From positions 124,001-188,000 of the forward strand of contig NZ_SMSJ01000005.1 in the NCBI RefSeq assembly GCF_004355005.1: a stretch of 64,000 bases of DNA. The letters run 5' to 3'. The notes under the pieces are model-generated. The model saw only the letters and a program-made list of their open reading frames with translations. It made no database searches and was not told the origin of the DNA. Each line of letters opens with the position of its first letter. Position 1 is the first letter of the stretch. Below are positions 1 to 11,340 of the stretch, one piece after another. This DNA is from Dankookia rubra. Its GTDB lineage: Bacteria; Pseudomonadota; Alphaproteobacteria; Acetobacterales; Acetobacteraceae. The position numbers and the translations under genes were made by a program.

Positions 1-299
1 ATGTAGTCGTCGGCGCCGAGGCGCAGCCCCATCAGCTCGTCCACCTCCTCGTCCTTGCTGGTCAGGAAGACCACCGGCATGGCGCTGCGCTGGCGCAGCC
101 GCTGCAGCAGCTCCATCCCGTCCATCCGCGGCATCTTGATGTCGAGCACCGCGAGGTCGGCGGGCCGGGCCAGCAGCCCCTGCAGGGCGCTCTCCCCGTC
201 CGTGTAGGTGCGGACCTGGAAGCCCTCCTGCTCCAGGGTCATGGAGACGGAGGTCAGGATATTGCGGTCGTCGTCCACCAGGGCGATCGTGGCAGCCAT
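1..299 (-). CDS. chvI: ChvI-like response regulator, 3' end outside window
   Basis: This is the receiver domain of an OmpR-family two-component regulator. Only the first 99 or so residues lie in the window; the gene runs off the left edge. The acidic pocket D9-D10-D11, phosphoacceptor D53 ([15 protein letters not shown]), T80 and K82 (FLTSKDEE) are all present, and the wording [13 protein letters not shown] and LGADDY is that of the alphaproteobacterial ChvI family. A GGAGAG ribosome site precedes the ATG. ChvI works with the membrane kinase ChvG and is often encoded near pckA, as here, which supports the name. The DNA-binding half is not visible, so the assignment rests on the receiver and on synteny. 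Confidence 0.85.
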   Translation of the reverse strand, partial: MAATIALVDDDRNILTSVSMTLEQEGFQVRTYTDGESALQGLLARPADLAVLDIKMPRMDGMELLQRLRQRSAMPVVFLTSKDEEVDELMGLRLGADDY

Positions 300-347
300 G
301 CGTTGCTCTCCACCGGGACTGGCCCGGCCTGTCGTCGAGGCAGGATG

Positions 348-363
348 GCACCACATATGGTGC
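348..363. promoter_or_regulatory. Short inverted repeat between chvI-like gene and HugZ gene
   Basis: GCACCA-CATA-TGGTGC is a perfect 6-base inverted repeat around a 4-base centre. It sits in the 95-base space between two divergently transcribed genes, where an operator would be expected. No regulator can be assigned, and a repeat this short could arise by chance. Confidence 0.3.
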
Positions 364-394
364 GGGATTGTGGCGCAACCCGGACGGGAGCGAG

Positions 395-1120
395 ATGGTG
401 ACCGACAACCCGGCTTTCGAGGCACGCTGCCTGGTCCGCGGCGCCGCCTCGGCCACCCTGGCCACCCAGGCCGCAGGCCAGCCCTTTGCCAGCCTGGTGA
501 CCCCGGCCGCCGCCGGCGACCTCTCGGTCCTGCTGCTGCTCTCGTCCCTGTCCGAGCATACCCGCCAGCTCCGGGCGGAGCCGCGCTGCGCCCTTCTGTT
601 CCAGGGCCAGGCCGCCGAGGCCAATCCGCAGACCGCGCCGCGGGTGACGCTGACCGGCCTGGCCGCCCCGGTGCCGGAGGCCGAGGTGCCGGGGCTGAAG
701 GCGCGCTTCCTGGCGAAGCACCCCTATGCCGCGCTCTACGCCGATTTCGGCGATTTCGCGTTGTGGCGGATCACCCCCGCCGCCGCCCAGCTGGTCGGCG
801 GCTTCGCCCGGGCGCTCAGGCTGCGCGGCGCCGACCTGCTGCCCGACCCGACGGCGGTCGCCGCCCTGGCGGCGGCCGAGCGGGACATCCTCGACCACAT
901 GAATGCCGGTCATGCGGCGGCCCTGGCGGCGATCGCCGCGGCGCTGCCGGGCGGCGGGCCGGGTGGCTGGCGGATGGTGGCGCTGGACCCGGACGGGGCC
1001 GACCTGGGGTTCGGCGAGCGGGTGCTTCGCCTTAATTTCAGTGCCCCGGCGGCCGATCCGGCTGCAGTCCGCGCTGAGTTGATTCGCGCTTCCCAGGAGG
1101 CTCGGCCAGGATCGGCATGA
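395..1120 (+). CDS. HugZ-family haem-binding protein (PNPOx-like split barrel plus DUF2470)
   Basis: About 241 residues. The N-terminal part (about 1-140) is a pyridoxamine-phosphate-oxidase-like split barrel ([39 protein letters not shown]). The C-terminal part begins at [22 protein letters not shown], the hallmark of the DUF2470 domain of HugZ-type haem utilisation proteins. In that family the protein binds haem and can degrade it or sense it; an FMN-dependent role is less likely. The chosen ATG has GGGAG seven bases upstream; an in-frame TTG nine codons earlier has no ribosome site. It stands alone between chvI and pckA. The exact reaction is not determinable here. Confidence 0.8.
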   Translation: MVTDNPAFEARCLVRGAASATLATQAAGQPFASLVTPAAAGDLSVLLLLSSLSEHTRQLRAEPRCALLFQGQAAEANPQTAPRVTLTGLAAPVPEAEVPGLKARFLAKHPYAALYADFGDFALWRITPAAAQLVGGFARALRLRGADLLPDPTAVAALAAAERDILDHMNAGHAAALAAIAAALPGGGPGGWRMVALDPDGADLGFGERVLRLNFSAPAADPAAVRAELIRASQEARPGSA

Positions 1121-1152
1121 CTTCCGGTTGCAAAACCCGGCATCCTGCCCCT

Positions 1153-1181
1153 TTGCCAATCGTAAGACACCGCCGTAATTT
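1153..1181 (+). promoter_or_regulatory. Candidate sigma-70 promoter of pckA
   Basis: TTGCCA, 17 bases, TAATTT: a good -35/-10 pair in the AT-richer stretch between the HugZ gene and pckA. It would give a leader of about 80 bases before the pckA ribosome site. It was found by eye only. Confidence 0.5.
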
Positions 1182-1268
1182 AGCCTTCGAGAGCATGGAC
1201 ACCGCGGGCCTCGACCCGGGCCCCCAGCAATGGCGCGGTCCCGGAATGCCCCGCCTGGAGGAATATAC

Positions 1269-2863
<1,595 letters not shown>

Positions 2864-2864
<1 letters not shown>

Positions 2865-3277
2865 TGCCCGATGGCGGGCTCGGCCCGGGGCGGCGCGGGC
2901 CGGGGGGCCAGCCCCCGGCCAGCAACGTCCTGGGCGGGACGCTGCTGCCCTGTTCGGTGGCGCCGCTGACCGGCTTCTTCCGGGACGGCTGCTGCAACAC
3001 CGGGCAGGACGACCTCGGCCTGCATGTGGTCTGCGCCGAGATGACGCGCGAATTCCTCGCCTTCTCCAAGGCGCGGGGCAACGACCTCTCGACCCCGCGG
3101 CCGGAATACGGCTTCGCCGGCCTTAAGCCCGGCGACCGGTGGTGCCTTTGCGCCGCGCGGTGGGAGGAGGCGCGCTCGGCCGGGATGGCGCCGCGGGTGC
3201 TGCTGGAGGCGACGCATATCGCCTCGCTGGAAGTCTGCAGCCTGGAAGACCTGAAGGCGCACGCGGTCGATAGCTGA
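2864..3277 (+). CDS. DUF2237 family protein
   Basis: 137 residues with the DUF2237 pattern: ASNVLGGTLLPCS, the Cys-containing TGFFRDGCCNTG, DLGLHVVCAEMT, FLAFSKARGNDLSTPRPE and GDRWCLCAARWEEA. The conserved cysteines suggest metal or thiol chemistry, but the family has no established function. The ATG overlaps the pckA stop by one base, so it is translationally coupled to pckA. The first 20 residues are a Gly/Pro-rich tail; the family core begins near NVLGG. Confidence 0.85.
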
Positions 3278-3283
3278 GCGCCG

Positions 3284-4006
3284 TCAGCCCGCCGGCCCGC
3301 GGCCGAGCAGGCCGGTCTCCAGCCAGGCCTTCACCGGCAGGTGGTCCGAGGCACGGCGCGCCAGCGGCGTGTCGTGCGCCGCCACCCGCCGTACCAGGCC
3401 CCGCGGCAGGCCGAGGACCCGGTCCAGCGAGGCGACCGGGCGGAAGGCGGGAAAGCTCGGCGCCGGCAGGGGCTCGCCGAAGACCGGCGCCAGCACGCCG
3501 AGCGCGCCGCCCCCGGTCCGCCATTCGTTGAGATCGCCCAGCAGCAGCGTCGGCAGGCCCCGGCCGGGGCCCGTCGCCATGGCCTCGAGCAGCGCCGCCG
3601 CCTGCCGCCGCCGGCGCCGCGCGCCGAGGCTGAGATGGGTGCCGATGACGCGGAGCGGCCCGCAGCCGAGATCCAGCACCGCCAGCAAGGCGCCGCGCGG
3701 CTCGAGCCCGCCGAGGCGGAGGCCGACCGGGCCCTCGAGCACCGCGGCGTCGCGCCGCACCAGCAGCAGGTTGCTGCGCCAGCCCTGGTGGTCCGGCCGC
3801 TGCGACGGCGCCAGGACGCGGAGGCCGAGCGCTTCGGCCACTGCCTGGCCGTCCAGCATCGGGGCACCGCGCCGGAAGTAGTGCTGCGCCTCCTGCAGGG
3901 CGATCAGGTCCGGCCGGATCTCGGCGATCACGCCGAGGATGCGGTCCGGCCGGAACCATCCCATGGGGCCGCGACCGCGATGGGCGTTGTAGGTGGCGAC
4001 CAGCAT
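3284..4006 (-). CDS. Endonuclease/exonuclease/phosphatase (EEP) family protein
   Basis: 240 residues of the EEP (DNase I-like) fold. Visible catalytic motifs in order are ATYNAHRG at the N-terminus, PDLIALQEAQ (metal-binding Glu), IGTHLSLGARRRRRQ, LLLGDLNEWRTG (Asp and Asn) and the terminal ASDHLPV (Asp-His). The substrate could be DNA, phospholipid or another phosphodiester; small bacterial members near membrane genes are often linked to phospholipid metabolism, but nothing here decides it. There is no signal peptide. The ATG abuts the stop of the upstream membrane protein gene, so the two form an operon. Confidence 0.88.
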   Translation of the reverse strand: MLVATYNAHRGRGPMGWFRPDRILGVIAEIRPDLIALQEAQHYFRRGAPMLDGQAVAEALGLRVLAPSQRPDHQGWRSNLLLVRRDAAVLEGPVGLRLGGLEPRGALLAVLDLGCGPLRVIGTHLSLGARRRRRQAAALLEAMATGPGRGLPTLLLGDLNEWRTGGGALGVLAPVFGEPLPAPSFPAFRPVASLDRVLGLPRGLVRRVAAHDTPLARRASDHLPVKAWLETGLLGRGPAG

Positions 4007-4576
4007 CTAGTCGCCGGCAGCCGGGCTCGGTGCCGGATCGGGCAAGGGCCGCCTGGCCGCCGCGGGCCGGTCCTGCGCGGCCCGCGCCGCCAGCCGGCCG
4101 CCGCCGAGGCTGCCCAGCGCCGCGCCGGCCGCCGTCAGCGCCACGTCGGTCCAGGTATCCGTCCAGTCGCCGATCAGGCCCGTGCTCCACTCGAAGACTT
4201 CCCAGGCGATGCCGAGCCCGAGGCCGCAGCCCGCCCCGACCAGGCCGAGGCGAAGGACGCCGCGTGGCCGCCCATCCGCCAGCAGCAGCGCCGCGAAGAC
4301 CGCCCCGGCCAGGATGCCGCTCAGCAGGTGCACCGCCTCGTCATAGGGATTGGCGCCGTAGAACCAGTTCAGCCCGTAGCCCGGGGCCGAGAGCAGCGAG
4401 GCGAGCGGCGGGACGGCATCGAGGCCGCGCGGCAGCGTCCTGAGGCGCCGGGGCAGCCGCGGCATGCGCTCGCGCGGCGGCAGGACGAGGGCGAGGCAGC
4501 CGGCCAGGGCCACCAGGGTGCCGGTGGCCGCCTGCCGCTTGTCCAGCGACCAGAACCAGGCCGCCACCGCGGCCAT
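4007..4576 (-). CDS. Small polytopic membrane protein, start uncertain
   Basis: 189 residues with about four membrane segments. The conserved-looking core reads YDEAVHLLSGILAGAVF, GLGIAWEVFEW and DTWTDVALTAAGAALG, resembling the DUF2238/VanZ-like group of small membrane proteins with acidic residues inside helices. Function is unknown. The reading frame continues upstream of the chosen ATG with a hydrophobic run (WFAWICHAA) but offers no ATG, GTG or TTG there, so the true start may be a rare codon further up. The stop codon directly abuts the ATG of the EEP gene. The C-terminal tail is Ala/Arg/Pro-rich and probably disordered. Confidence 0.6.
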   Translation of the reverse strand: MAAVAAWFWSLDKRQAATGTLVALAGCLALVLPPRERMPRLPRRLRTLPRGLDAVPPLASLLSAPGYGLNWFYGANPYDEAVHLLSGILAGAVFAALLLADGRPRGVLRLGLVGAGCGLGLGIAWEVFEWSTGLIGDWTDTWTDVALTAAGAALGSLGGGRLAARAAQDRPAAARRPLPDPAPSPAAGD

Positions 4577-4696
4577 GGCGGCGTGGCAGATCCAGGCGAA
4601 CCAACCCGTGCCGGGGGCGCCATGCCGCCGGTCGTCTTGCCGCGTCTGCAGGGCCCGGCTCTCCCAACCCTCGGCCCGTCGCGGCCGCGGGTGCGG

Positions 4697-4716
4697 CGCT
4701 GCCGGGACCGGCAGCG
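4697..4716 (-). terminator. Stem-loop downstream of the SulP gene
   Basis: A nine-base stem with GCTGCCGG and CCGGCAGC as its inner arms lies about 75 bases past the SulP stop codon. There is no T-run, as is common in high-GC genomes, so a terminator role is only plausible. Confidence 0.35.
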
Positions 4717-4790
4717 GCGAACAACGCGCGGGCGGGCAAAGGGTGGCGCAGCTCGGCGCCGCCCGCGCCGGGATTCGGTGGCCGCCGGCC

Positions 4791-6287
4791 TCAGTGCCCG
4801 CCGGCCACCGCCGCCTTGCCCGGCTTGTCGTGCTGCGCCAGCCGGTCGACCAGCGTCCGGCTCGCCTCGTTCATGCCCGTGATCTCGACCGGCACGCCGT
4901 GGTGGCGGAATTTCAGCACCACCCGGTCCAGCGCGTTGATCCCGGTGATGTCCCAGAAATGCGCGGCATGGACGTCGATCACCACCGATCTCGGCGACTC
5001 GCGGAAGTCGAAGGCGCCGTGGAAGGCCTCGGCCGTGGCGAAGAAGAGCTGGCCGGTGACGCGGTAGGTGCGGGTGCCCGTCGCCGCGTCCAGCGCCGAC
5101 TCCACCCCGAAGAAGCGGGAGATCTTCTGCGCGAAGAACAGCCCGCTGAGGACCACGCCGACCAGCACGCCCTTGGCCAGGTCATGCGTCCCGAGCACCA
5201 CCGCGACGGTCGCCAGCATCACCACGCTGGAGCTTTTCGGGTGCGTCACCAGCGTTTGCAGGGACCGCCACTGGAAGGTGTTGATCGAGACCATGACCAT
5301 CACCGCGACCAGCGCCGGCATCGGGATCTGCTTCACCCAGGGGCCGAGCGCCACGATCAGGAAGAGCAGGAAGGCCCCGGCCCAGAGGCACGAAAGCCGC
5401 CCCCGCCCGCCGGAGGAGACGTTGATGACGGACTGCCCGATCATCGCGCAGCCCGCCATGCCGCCGAACAGGCCGGAGGCGATGTTGCCGAGGCCCTGCC
5501 CGGCGCATTCGCGGTTCTTGCTGGAATCGGTGTCGGTCATCTCGTCGATGATCGCCGCCGTCATCAGGCTTTCCAGCAGCCCGACCATGGCCAGCGTCAG
5601 CGCATAGGGCAGGATGATCCGCAGCGTCTCGAGCTCGAGCGGCACCATCGGCAGGGCAAGGGCCGGCAGCTCGCTCGGCAGCGCGCCCATGTCGCCGACC
5701 TTGTGGAATTCCGTCCCCGTGGCCATCGAAAAGGCGGTCAGCAGGACGATCGCGACCAGCGGCGAGGGCACGGCCGTGGTGACCCGCGGCAGCAGGTAGA
5801 TGATGCCGAGCCCGGCCGCGACCATGGCATAGACCGGCCAGCCCATGAGCTGCCAGCCCGGCCCGAACAGCTCCGGCAGCTGCGCCATGAAGATCAGGAT
5901 CGCCAGCGCATTGACGAAGCCGGTGACGACGGACCGCGAAACGAAGCGCATCAGGTCGCCGAGCCGGAGCGCGCTGGCGACCAGCTGCAGCAGCCCGGTC
6001 AGGATGGTCGCGGCGAACAGGTAGTTCACCCCGTGGTCGCGCACCAGCGTGACCATGACCACCGCGGTCGCGCCGGTCGCGGCCGAGATCATCGCGGGGC
6101 GGCCGCCGGCGATGGCGGTGACGACGGCGATGCAGAACGAGGCATAAAGGCCGAGCTTCGGATCGACCCCGGCGATGATGGAGAAGGCGATCGCCTCGGG
6201 GATCAGGGCCAGGGCGACGACGGTGCCGGCCAGCAGGTCGCGCGTGACGTTCGGCGACCATTCGTCGCGCAGCTTGGACAGGGACAT
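4791..6287 (-). CDS. SulP-family inorganic anion transporter with STAS domain
   Basis: 498 residues. An N-terminal membrane domain of about ten or more segments (residues 20-370) contains the SulP signatures [37 protein letters not shown] and [23 protein letters not shown]. It is followed by a STAS domain (about 385-485) with the nucleotide-loop motif [13 protein letters not shown]. SulP proteins move sulfate, bicarbonate or other anions at the cytoplasmic membrane, often with sodium or protons. The short N-terminus and STAS wording resemble bicarbonate-type members, but the substrate cannot be fixed from sequence. It stands alone, on the same strand as pheA but 186 bases away. Confidence 0.92.
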   Translation of the reverse strand: MSLSKLRDEWSPNVTRDLLAGTVVALALIPEAIAFSIIAGVDPKLGLYASFCIAVVTAIAGGRPAMISAATGATAVVMVTLVRDHGVNYLFAATILTGLLQLVASALRLGDLMRFVSRSVVTGFVNALAILIFMAQLPELFGPGWQLMGWPVYAMVAAGLGIIYLLPRVTTAVPSPLVAIVLLTAFSMATGTEFHKVGDMGALPSELPALALPMVPLELETLRIILPYALTLAMVGLLESLMTAAIIDEMTDTDSSKNRECAGQGLGNIASGLFGGMAGCAMIGQSVINVSSGGRGRLSCLWAGAFLLFLIVALGPWVKQIPMPALVAVMVMVSINTFQWRSLQTLVTHPKSSSVVMLATVAVVLGTHDLAKGVLVGVVLSGLFFAQKISRFFGVESALDAATGTRTYRVTGQLFFATAEAFHGAFDFRESPRSVVIDVHAAHFWDITGINALDRVVLKFRHHGVPVEITGMNEASRTLVDRLAQHDKPGKAAVAGGH

Positions 6288-6473
6288 GGGGCAGCCTTCA
6301 GCGGGCGGCTGCCCTGTTCGGCGGCCGCCGTATCATGCGGGAGCGGTCGGCGTCGGCGGGAACGCGCCGTCTAAGGCGGGGTGGTTCCCGCGGCGACAGG
6401 CTTCAGGTGCGAAGGCATAGGTCCACCCTGCCCGATCGCATGCTGCGGCGCAACCGGCGATGCTGCGGCGGGA

Positions 6474-7316
6474 TCAGCGCCCCCGGTGCTCCAGCCGGTA
6501 GGCATGCGCCGGATAGGCGCCGAGCACCTTCACTTCGCGCGAGAAGAAGGCCAGCTCCTCCAGCGCCCGCGCGACATTCGGGTCGTCCGGGTGGCCGTCC
6601 ACGTCGGCCAGGAACTGCGTCGCGGTGAACTCGCCGTCCAGCATGTAGCTTTCCAGCTTGGTCATGTTCACCCCGTTGGTGGCGAAGCCGCCCAGCGCCT
6701 TGTAGAGCGCCGCCGGGATGTTCTTCACCCGGAAGACGAAGGTGGTGATGCAGGGGCCGCGGAACGGCGCCGGCCTGCCCAGCGAGCAGACATAGAAGCG
6801 CGTGGTGTTGTGCGCCGCGTCCTCGACGTTGCGGCGCAGGATCTCGAGCCCGTAGGTCTCGGCGGCCAGGGCCGAGGCGATGGCCGCGTCCTCGACGCCG
6901 CCGCGCTCGGCGATCAGGTGGGCCGCGCCGGCGGTGTCGGCCTCGATCACCGGCTCCAGCCGCAGCTCCTTCAGGATCAGCCGCACCTGGCCGAGCGCCA
7001 CGGGGTGGCTATGGGCGCGCTTCAGGGTGGCCAGCGTCGCGCCCTTCGGCGCCAGCAGGCAGTGCTCCACCCGCTCGAAATGCTCGCCGATCACCGACAG
7101 GCCGCTGTCCGGCAGCAGGCGGTGGATGTCGGGCACCCGGCCGGCGAGCGAATTCTCGCAGGGCAGCATGGCCAGCCTCGCCTCGCCGGCGCGGACCGCG
7201 TCCATCGCCGCCTCGAAGGACGGGCAGGGCAGCGTGCGCCAGCCGGGATAGGCGGCGCGGCAGGCCAGGTCGGAATAGGCCCCGGGCAGGCCCTGGAAGG
7301 CGATGAGGTCGGACAT
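6474..7316 (-). CDS. pheA: Prephenate dehydratase
   Basis: 280 residues, the size of a stand-alone enzyme converting prephenate to phenylpyruvate in phenylalanine synthesis. The catalytic domain (1-185) starts IAFQGLPGAYSDLACRAAYP and contains PCENSLAGRVPDIHRLL and the essential TRFYV motif (NTTRFYVCSL). The C-terminal ACT domain (about 195-270) carries GVNMTKLESYMLDGEFTATQF, the ESRP-equivalent Phe-binding region, so feedback inhibition by phenylalanine is expected. There is no fused chorismate mutase. It is transcribed away from hisN, with 169 bases between the two starts. Confidence 0.95.
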   Translation of the reverse strand: MSDLIAFQGLPGAYSDLACRAAYPGWRTLPCPSFEAAMDAVRAGEARLAMLPCENSLAGRVPDIHRLLPDSGLSVIGEHFERVEHCLLAPKGATLATLKRAHSHPVALGQVRLILKELRLEPVIEADTAGAAHLIAERGGVEDAAIASALAAETYGLEILRRNVEDAAHNTTRFYVCSLGRPAPFRGPCITTFVFRVKNIPAALYKALGGFATNGVNMTKLESYMLDGEFTATQFLADVDGHPDDPNVARALEELAFFSREVKVLGAYPAHAYRLEHRGR

Positions 7317-7485
7317 GCGGGCCGCCGTGGACAGGAATGAGCGCGCTGTCTAACCAACCCCCCGGTGCGGCGCAAACAGCGCAGCGCAAACAGAGCGGCG
7401 CGAACCGGGGGCAGGCCATGCAGGCGTTCATCGAAGCGGCGGAGGCCGCGGCCGATCCGGTCGCATCGTCCCGGAGGCGCGGCGC

Positions 7486-8271
7486 GTGAAGCGGATCGAC
7501 CCCATCTTTGCGGCGGCCGCCGAGGCCGCCGCCGAGGCCGCCGGCGCCATCATCCGCCCGCTCTTCCGCTCCCAGCTCCTGGTCGACTCCAAGGGCGATG
7601 CCAGCCCGGTGACCGAGGCCGACCGCCAGGCCGAGCTGGCGATGCGCGCCCTGCTCCGCGCCCGCTTCCCCGGCCACGGCATCTGGGGCGAGGAATTCGG
7701 GCCGGAGCAGGCCGATGCCGAATACCTCTGGGTGCTCGACCCGATCGACGGCACCAGGGCCTTCGTCACGGGACGGCCGCTCTTCGGCACGCTGATCGGC
7801 CTGCTGCACCGCGGCCGCCCGGTGCTCGGCATGATCGACCAGCCCGTCACCGGGGAGCGCTGGCTGGGCGTGGCGGGCGAGCCGACCCGCTTCCGCGCGC
7901 CGCTCGGCGGCACCCCGCGCTGCAGGCCCTGCCCCGCGGTCGGCAATGCCGAGCTGTCCTGCACCAGCCCCGACATGTTCGACCCCGCCGACCGCCCGGG
8001 CTTCAAGCGGCTGCGCGGCGCGGCACGGCGCGTCACCTGGGGCGGCGACTGCTACGCCTATGGGCTGCTGGCGCTCGGCCTGGTGGACCTGGTCTGCGAG
8101 GCGACGATGAAGCCCTGGGACTGGGCGGCGATCGTCCCGGTGGTGGAAGGCGCCGGCGGGCGGGTGACCGGATGGGACGGCAGGCCACTGACGCTCGGGA
8201 GCGACGGGCGGGTGCTGGCGGTCGGCGACCCGGCGATGCTGGCCGAGGCGGTGGGACTGCTCGGCGGCTGA
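7486..8271 (+). CDS. hisN: Histidinol-phosphatase of the inositol-monophosphatase family
   Basis: 261 residues. The IMPase metal-site motifs are present: GDASPVTEADRQAE, GEEFGPEQ, WVLDPIDGTRAF and KPWDWAAIVPVVEGAGG. The SPVTEADR/GDCYAYGLLALGLVDLVCE wording is that of the HisN subgroup, which removes phosphate from histidinol phosphate in histidine synthesis; a broader inositol-phosphatase activity cannot be excluded. The GTG start is chosen because GGAG lies about ten bases upstream and the homologous N-terminus begins here. The first 60 residues are Ala-rich, as usual for the family. Confidence 0.9.
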   Translation: MKRIDPIFAAAAEAAAEAAGAIIRPLFRSQLLVDSKGDASPVTEADRQAELAMRALLRARFPGHGIWGEEFGPEQADAEYLWVLDPIDGTRAFVTGRPLFGTLIGLLHRGRPVLGMIDQPVTGERWLGVAGEPTRFRAPLGGTPRCRPCPAVGNAELSCTSPDMFDPADRPGFKRLRGAARRVTWGGDCYAYGLLALGLVDLVCEATMKPWDWAAIVPVVEGAGGRVTGWDGRPLTLGSDGRVLAVGDPAMLAEAVGLLGG

Positions 8272-8345
8272 GGCAGCCCACCCGGGCGCCGGGCCACAGG
8301 CCGGCAAAGGTTGTCGCCGTCGGCCCGAACCCCCATCCTGCGGGG

Positions 8346-10229
8346 ATGCAACGCCGCGACCTGCTGGCCATCGGCCTCCCCTGGGGCCTCGCCCTTCCCG
8401 CATCCCTCGGCCGCGGCGCCCGCGCCGCCACCCCGGCCGGCAGTCCCGGGCCGGACGGCATCACCCGCACCCATGCGCTCTCCCTGCTGGGGGAGCCCGC
8501 CCTGCCCGCCGACTTCACCCATTGGCCCTGGGTGAATCCCAAGGCGCCGAAGGGCGGGGAGCTGGTGCTGGCCGCGCTCGGCAGCTTCGACAGCTTCAAC
8601 CCCTTCATCCTGCGCGGCACCCCGGCGGTCGGCATCGGCCGGGTCTGGGACACGCTGCTGCGCGACAGCGACGACGAGGCGAGCACCGAATACGTCCACC
8701 TCGCCCAGCGGATCGACCTGCCGGCCGACCAGCGCTGGGTGGCCTTCGAGCTGAACCCGGCGGCGAAGTGGCACGACGGCCGGCCGGTGACGGCCGAGGA
8801 CGTGGTCTGGACCTTCGACACGCTCCGCACCCAGGGCCGGCCCACCTACCGGTCCTACTACGCCGACGTGGCCGAGGCGGTGGCGGAAGGCCCGCGCCGC
8901 GTGGTCTTCCGCTTCAGGAACAACGAGAACCGCGAGCTGCCGCTGATCCTCGGCCAGCTCACCGTGCTGCCGAAGCACTGGTGGGAGGGCCGCGACTTCG
9001 GCAAGCCGCTGCAGGAGATCCCGCTGGGCTCCGGCCCCTACCGGCTGGAGCGGTTCGAATCCGGCCGCAGCCTGGTCTACCGCCGGGTGGAGGACTATTG
9101 GGGCCGCGACCTGCCGACGATGCGGGGCACGGCCAATGCCGGCACCATCCGCTACGAGTACTTCCGCGACCCGACCGTGGCGCTGGAAGCCTTCAAGGCC
9201 GGGCAGATCGACTTCCGCACCGAGAACATCGCCAAGGAATGGGCCACCGCCTACGACTTCCCCGCGGTGCGGAAGGGCCTGGTGAAGCGCGACGAGATCC
9301 GCCACGAGCGGCCGACGGGCATGCAGGCCTTCGCCGTCAACCTGCGCCGCCCGCTCTTCCAGGATGCCCGCGTCCGCCGCGCCCTGATCGAGGTCTTCGA
9401 CTTCGAGTGGATGAACGCCAACCTCTTCTACGGCAGCTACACCCGCACGACCTCCTACTTCTCCAACTCCGAGCTGGCGTCGTCCGGCCTGCCGCAGGGC
9501 CGCGAGCTCGAGATCCTGGAGCAGTACCGCGGCCGCGTGCCCGACCGGCTCTTCACCGAGGAATACAGGCTGCCGGTCACCGACGGGTCCGGCAACAACC
9601 GCGAAGGCCTGCGCCGCGCGCTCGACCTGCTGCGCCAGGCCGGCTGGGTGGTGAAGGACCGCAAGCTGGTCAATGCCAGGGGCGAGCCCTTCGCCTTCGA
9701 GATCCTGCTGAACGGGCCGAGCTTCGAGCGCATCGCCCTGCCCTACATGCAGGTGCTGCAGCGGCTCGGGATGGAACCCCGCGTGCGGACGATCGACCCG
9801 GCGCAGTACGAGGTGCGGACCGACGCCTTCGACTTCGACATGACGGTCGGCGGCGTCGGCCAGTCGCTGTCGCCGGGCAACGAGCAGCGCGACTTCTGGA
9901 CCTGCGCCGAGGCGCAGAAGCAGGGCAGCCAGAACCTTTCTGGCATCTGCGACCCGGTGGTCGACGCGCTGGTCGAGCTGCTGATCGCCGCGCCCGACCG
10001 TGCCGAGCTGATCGCCCGCACCCGGGCGCTCGACCGCGTGCTGCTGTGGCACGACTTCATGATCCCGCAATGGCACAGCCGCACCTTCCGGGTGGCCTAT
10101 TGGGACAAGCTCGGCCGGCCCGAGCGCAACCCGCGCTACAACCTGGCGATCGACAGCTGGTGGATCGAGCCCGAGCGCGTCGGCGCGGTCGAGCAGGGCA
10201 AGCGCGAAGCGCAGCAGGCGCCACGCTAG
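8346..10229 (+). CDS. yejA: ABC transporter substrate-binding protein, YejA type
   Basis: 627 residues of the family 5 extracellular solute-binding fold. The ATG gives a twin-arginine-like leader (QRRDLLAIG, then a hydrophobic stretch and cleavage near ARAA), consistent with export to the periplasm; reading further upstream would only add low-complexity sequence. [31 protein letters not shown] is the characteristic YejA opening (quoted in part: [20 protein letters not shown]). YejA proteins bind microcin C-like peptide-nucleotides or oligopeptides. It is the first gene of the yejABEF operon; yejB starts four bases after its stop. Confidence 0.92.
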   Translation: MQRRDLLAIGLPWGLALPASLGRGARAATPAGSPGPDGITRTHALSLLGEPALPADFTHWPWVNPKAPKGGELVLAALGSFDSFNPFILRGTPAVGIGRVWDTLLRDSDDEASTEYVHLAQRIDLPADQRWVAFELNPAAKWHDGRPVTAEDVVWTFDTLRTQGRPTYRSYYADVAEAVAEGPRRVVFRFRNNENRELPLILGQLTVLPKHWWEGRDFGKPLQEIPLGSGPYRLERFESGRSLVYRRVEDYWGRDLPTMRGTANAGTIRYEYFRDPTVALEAFKAGQIDFRTENIAKEWATAYDFPAVRKGLVKRDEIRHERPTGMQAFAVNLRRPLFQDARVRRALIEVFDFEWMNANLFYGSYTRTTSYFSNSELASSGLPQGRELEILEQYRGRVPDRLFTEEYRLPVTDGSGNNREGLRRALDLLRQAGWVVKDRKLVNARGEPFAFEILLNGPSFERIALPYMQVLQRLGMEPRVRTIDPAQYEVRTDAFDFDMTVGGVGQSLSPGNEQRDFWTCAEAQKQGSQNLSGICDPVVDALVELLIAAPDRAELIARTRALDRVLLWHDFMIPQWHSRTFRVAYWDKLGRPERNPRYNLAIDSWWIEPERVGAVEQGKREAQQAPR

Positions 10230-10233
10230 AAGA

Positions 10234-11340
10234 ATGGGTGCCTATCTTCTCCGTCGCCTGGCGCTGGTGGTGCCGACCCTGCTCGGCATCATCCTGATCA
10301 ACTTCGCCGTGGTGCAGTTCGCGCCGGGCGGGCCGGTCGAGCAGATGCTGGCCGAGCTCAAGGGCAATGCCGGCAGCACGCTCGGCCGGCTGTCCGGCGA
10401 GAGCCAGGGCGAGACCCGGCCGCAGGAGCGCCGCGACGCATCGGCCAGCGGCGAGGGCAGCCGCTACCGCGGCGCCCGCGGCCTGGACCCGGCGGTGGTG
10501 GCGGAGATCGAGCGCAGCTTCGGCTTCGACAAGCCCTGGCAGGACCGGCTCTGGACCATGCTGGCGGGCTATGCCCGCTTCGACCTCGGCCGCAGCCTGT
10601 TCCGCGACAGGCCGGTGGTGGAGCTGATCCTCGAGAAGATGCCGGTCTCCATCTCGCTCGGCCTCTGGTCGACGCTGATCATCTACCTCGTCTCCATCCC
10701 CTTGGGCATCCGCAAGGCGGTGCGGGACGGCTCGCGCTTCGACATCTGGACATCAGCGGTGGTGCTGGTGGGCTACGCGATCCCGGGCTTTCTCTTTGCC
10801 ATCATGCTGGTGGTGCTGTTCGCCGGCGGCAGCTTCCTGCAGTGGTTCCCGCTGCGCGGGCTGCTCTCGCCGGGGATGGAAGCGGCGCCCTTCGCGGCCC
10901 GGGCGCTCGACTATGCCTGGCACATGGTCCTGCCGACCATCGCGCTGGTGATCGGCGGCTTCGCCGGGCTGACCATGCTGACCAAGAACTCCTTCCTCGA
11001 GGAGATCCACAAGCAGTACACCGTGACGGCCAAGGCCAAGGGCGCCGGGGAGACCCGGGTGCTCTACGGCCATGTCTTCCGCAACGCCATGCTGCTGATC
11101 ATCGCCGGCTTCCCCGCCGCCTTCATCGGCATCCTCTTCACCGGGGCGCTGCTGGTGGAGATCATCTTCTCGCTCGACGGGCTCGGGCTGCTCGGCTTCG
11201 AATCGGCCATCCGCCGCGACTACCCCGTGATGTTCGGCACGCTCTACATCTTCACCCTGCTCGGGCTGATCATGCAGATCGTCGGCGACTTCGCCTATAC
11301 GATGGTCGACCCCAGGATCGACTTCGAGGCCCGGCGGTGA
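10234..11340 (+). CDS. yejB: ABC transporter permease, YejB type
   Basis: 368 residues, a DppB-like inner-membrane permease with six predicted segments. The start [20 protein letters not shown] and the charged, repetitive loop at about 45-85 are typical of YejB, which has a longer loop than DppB. The EAA loop reads [21 protein letters not shown] near residue 265 and would contact the ATPase. It ends with [11 protein letters not shown], as in the family. Its stop overlaps the GTG of yejE. Confidence 0.93.
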   Translation: MGAYLLRRLALVVPTLLGIILINFAVVQFAPGGPVEQMLAELKGNAGSTLGRLSGESQGETRPQERRDASASGEGSRYRGARGLDPAVVAEIERSFGFDKPWQDRLWTMLAGYARFDLGRSLFRDRPVVELILEKMPVSISLGLWSTLIIYLVSIPLGIRKAVRDGSRFDIWTSAVVLVGYAIPGFLFAIMLVVLFAGGSFLQWFPLRGLLSPGMEAAPFAARALDYAWHMVLPTIALVIGGFAGLTMLTKNSFLEEIHKQYTVTAKAKGAGETRVLYGHVFRNAMLLIIAGFPAAFIGILFTGALLVEIIFSLDGLGLLGFESAIRRDYPVMFGTLYIFTLLGLIMQIVGDFAYTMVDPRIDFEARR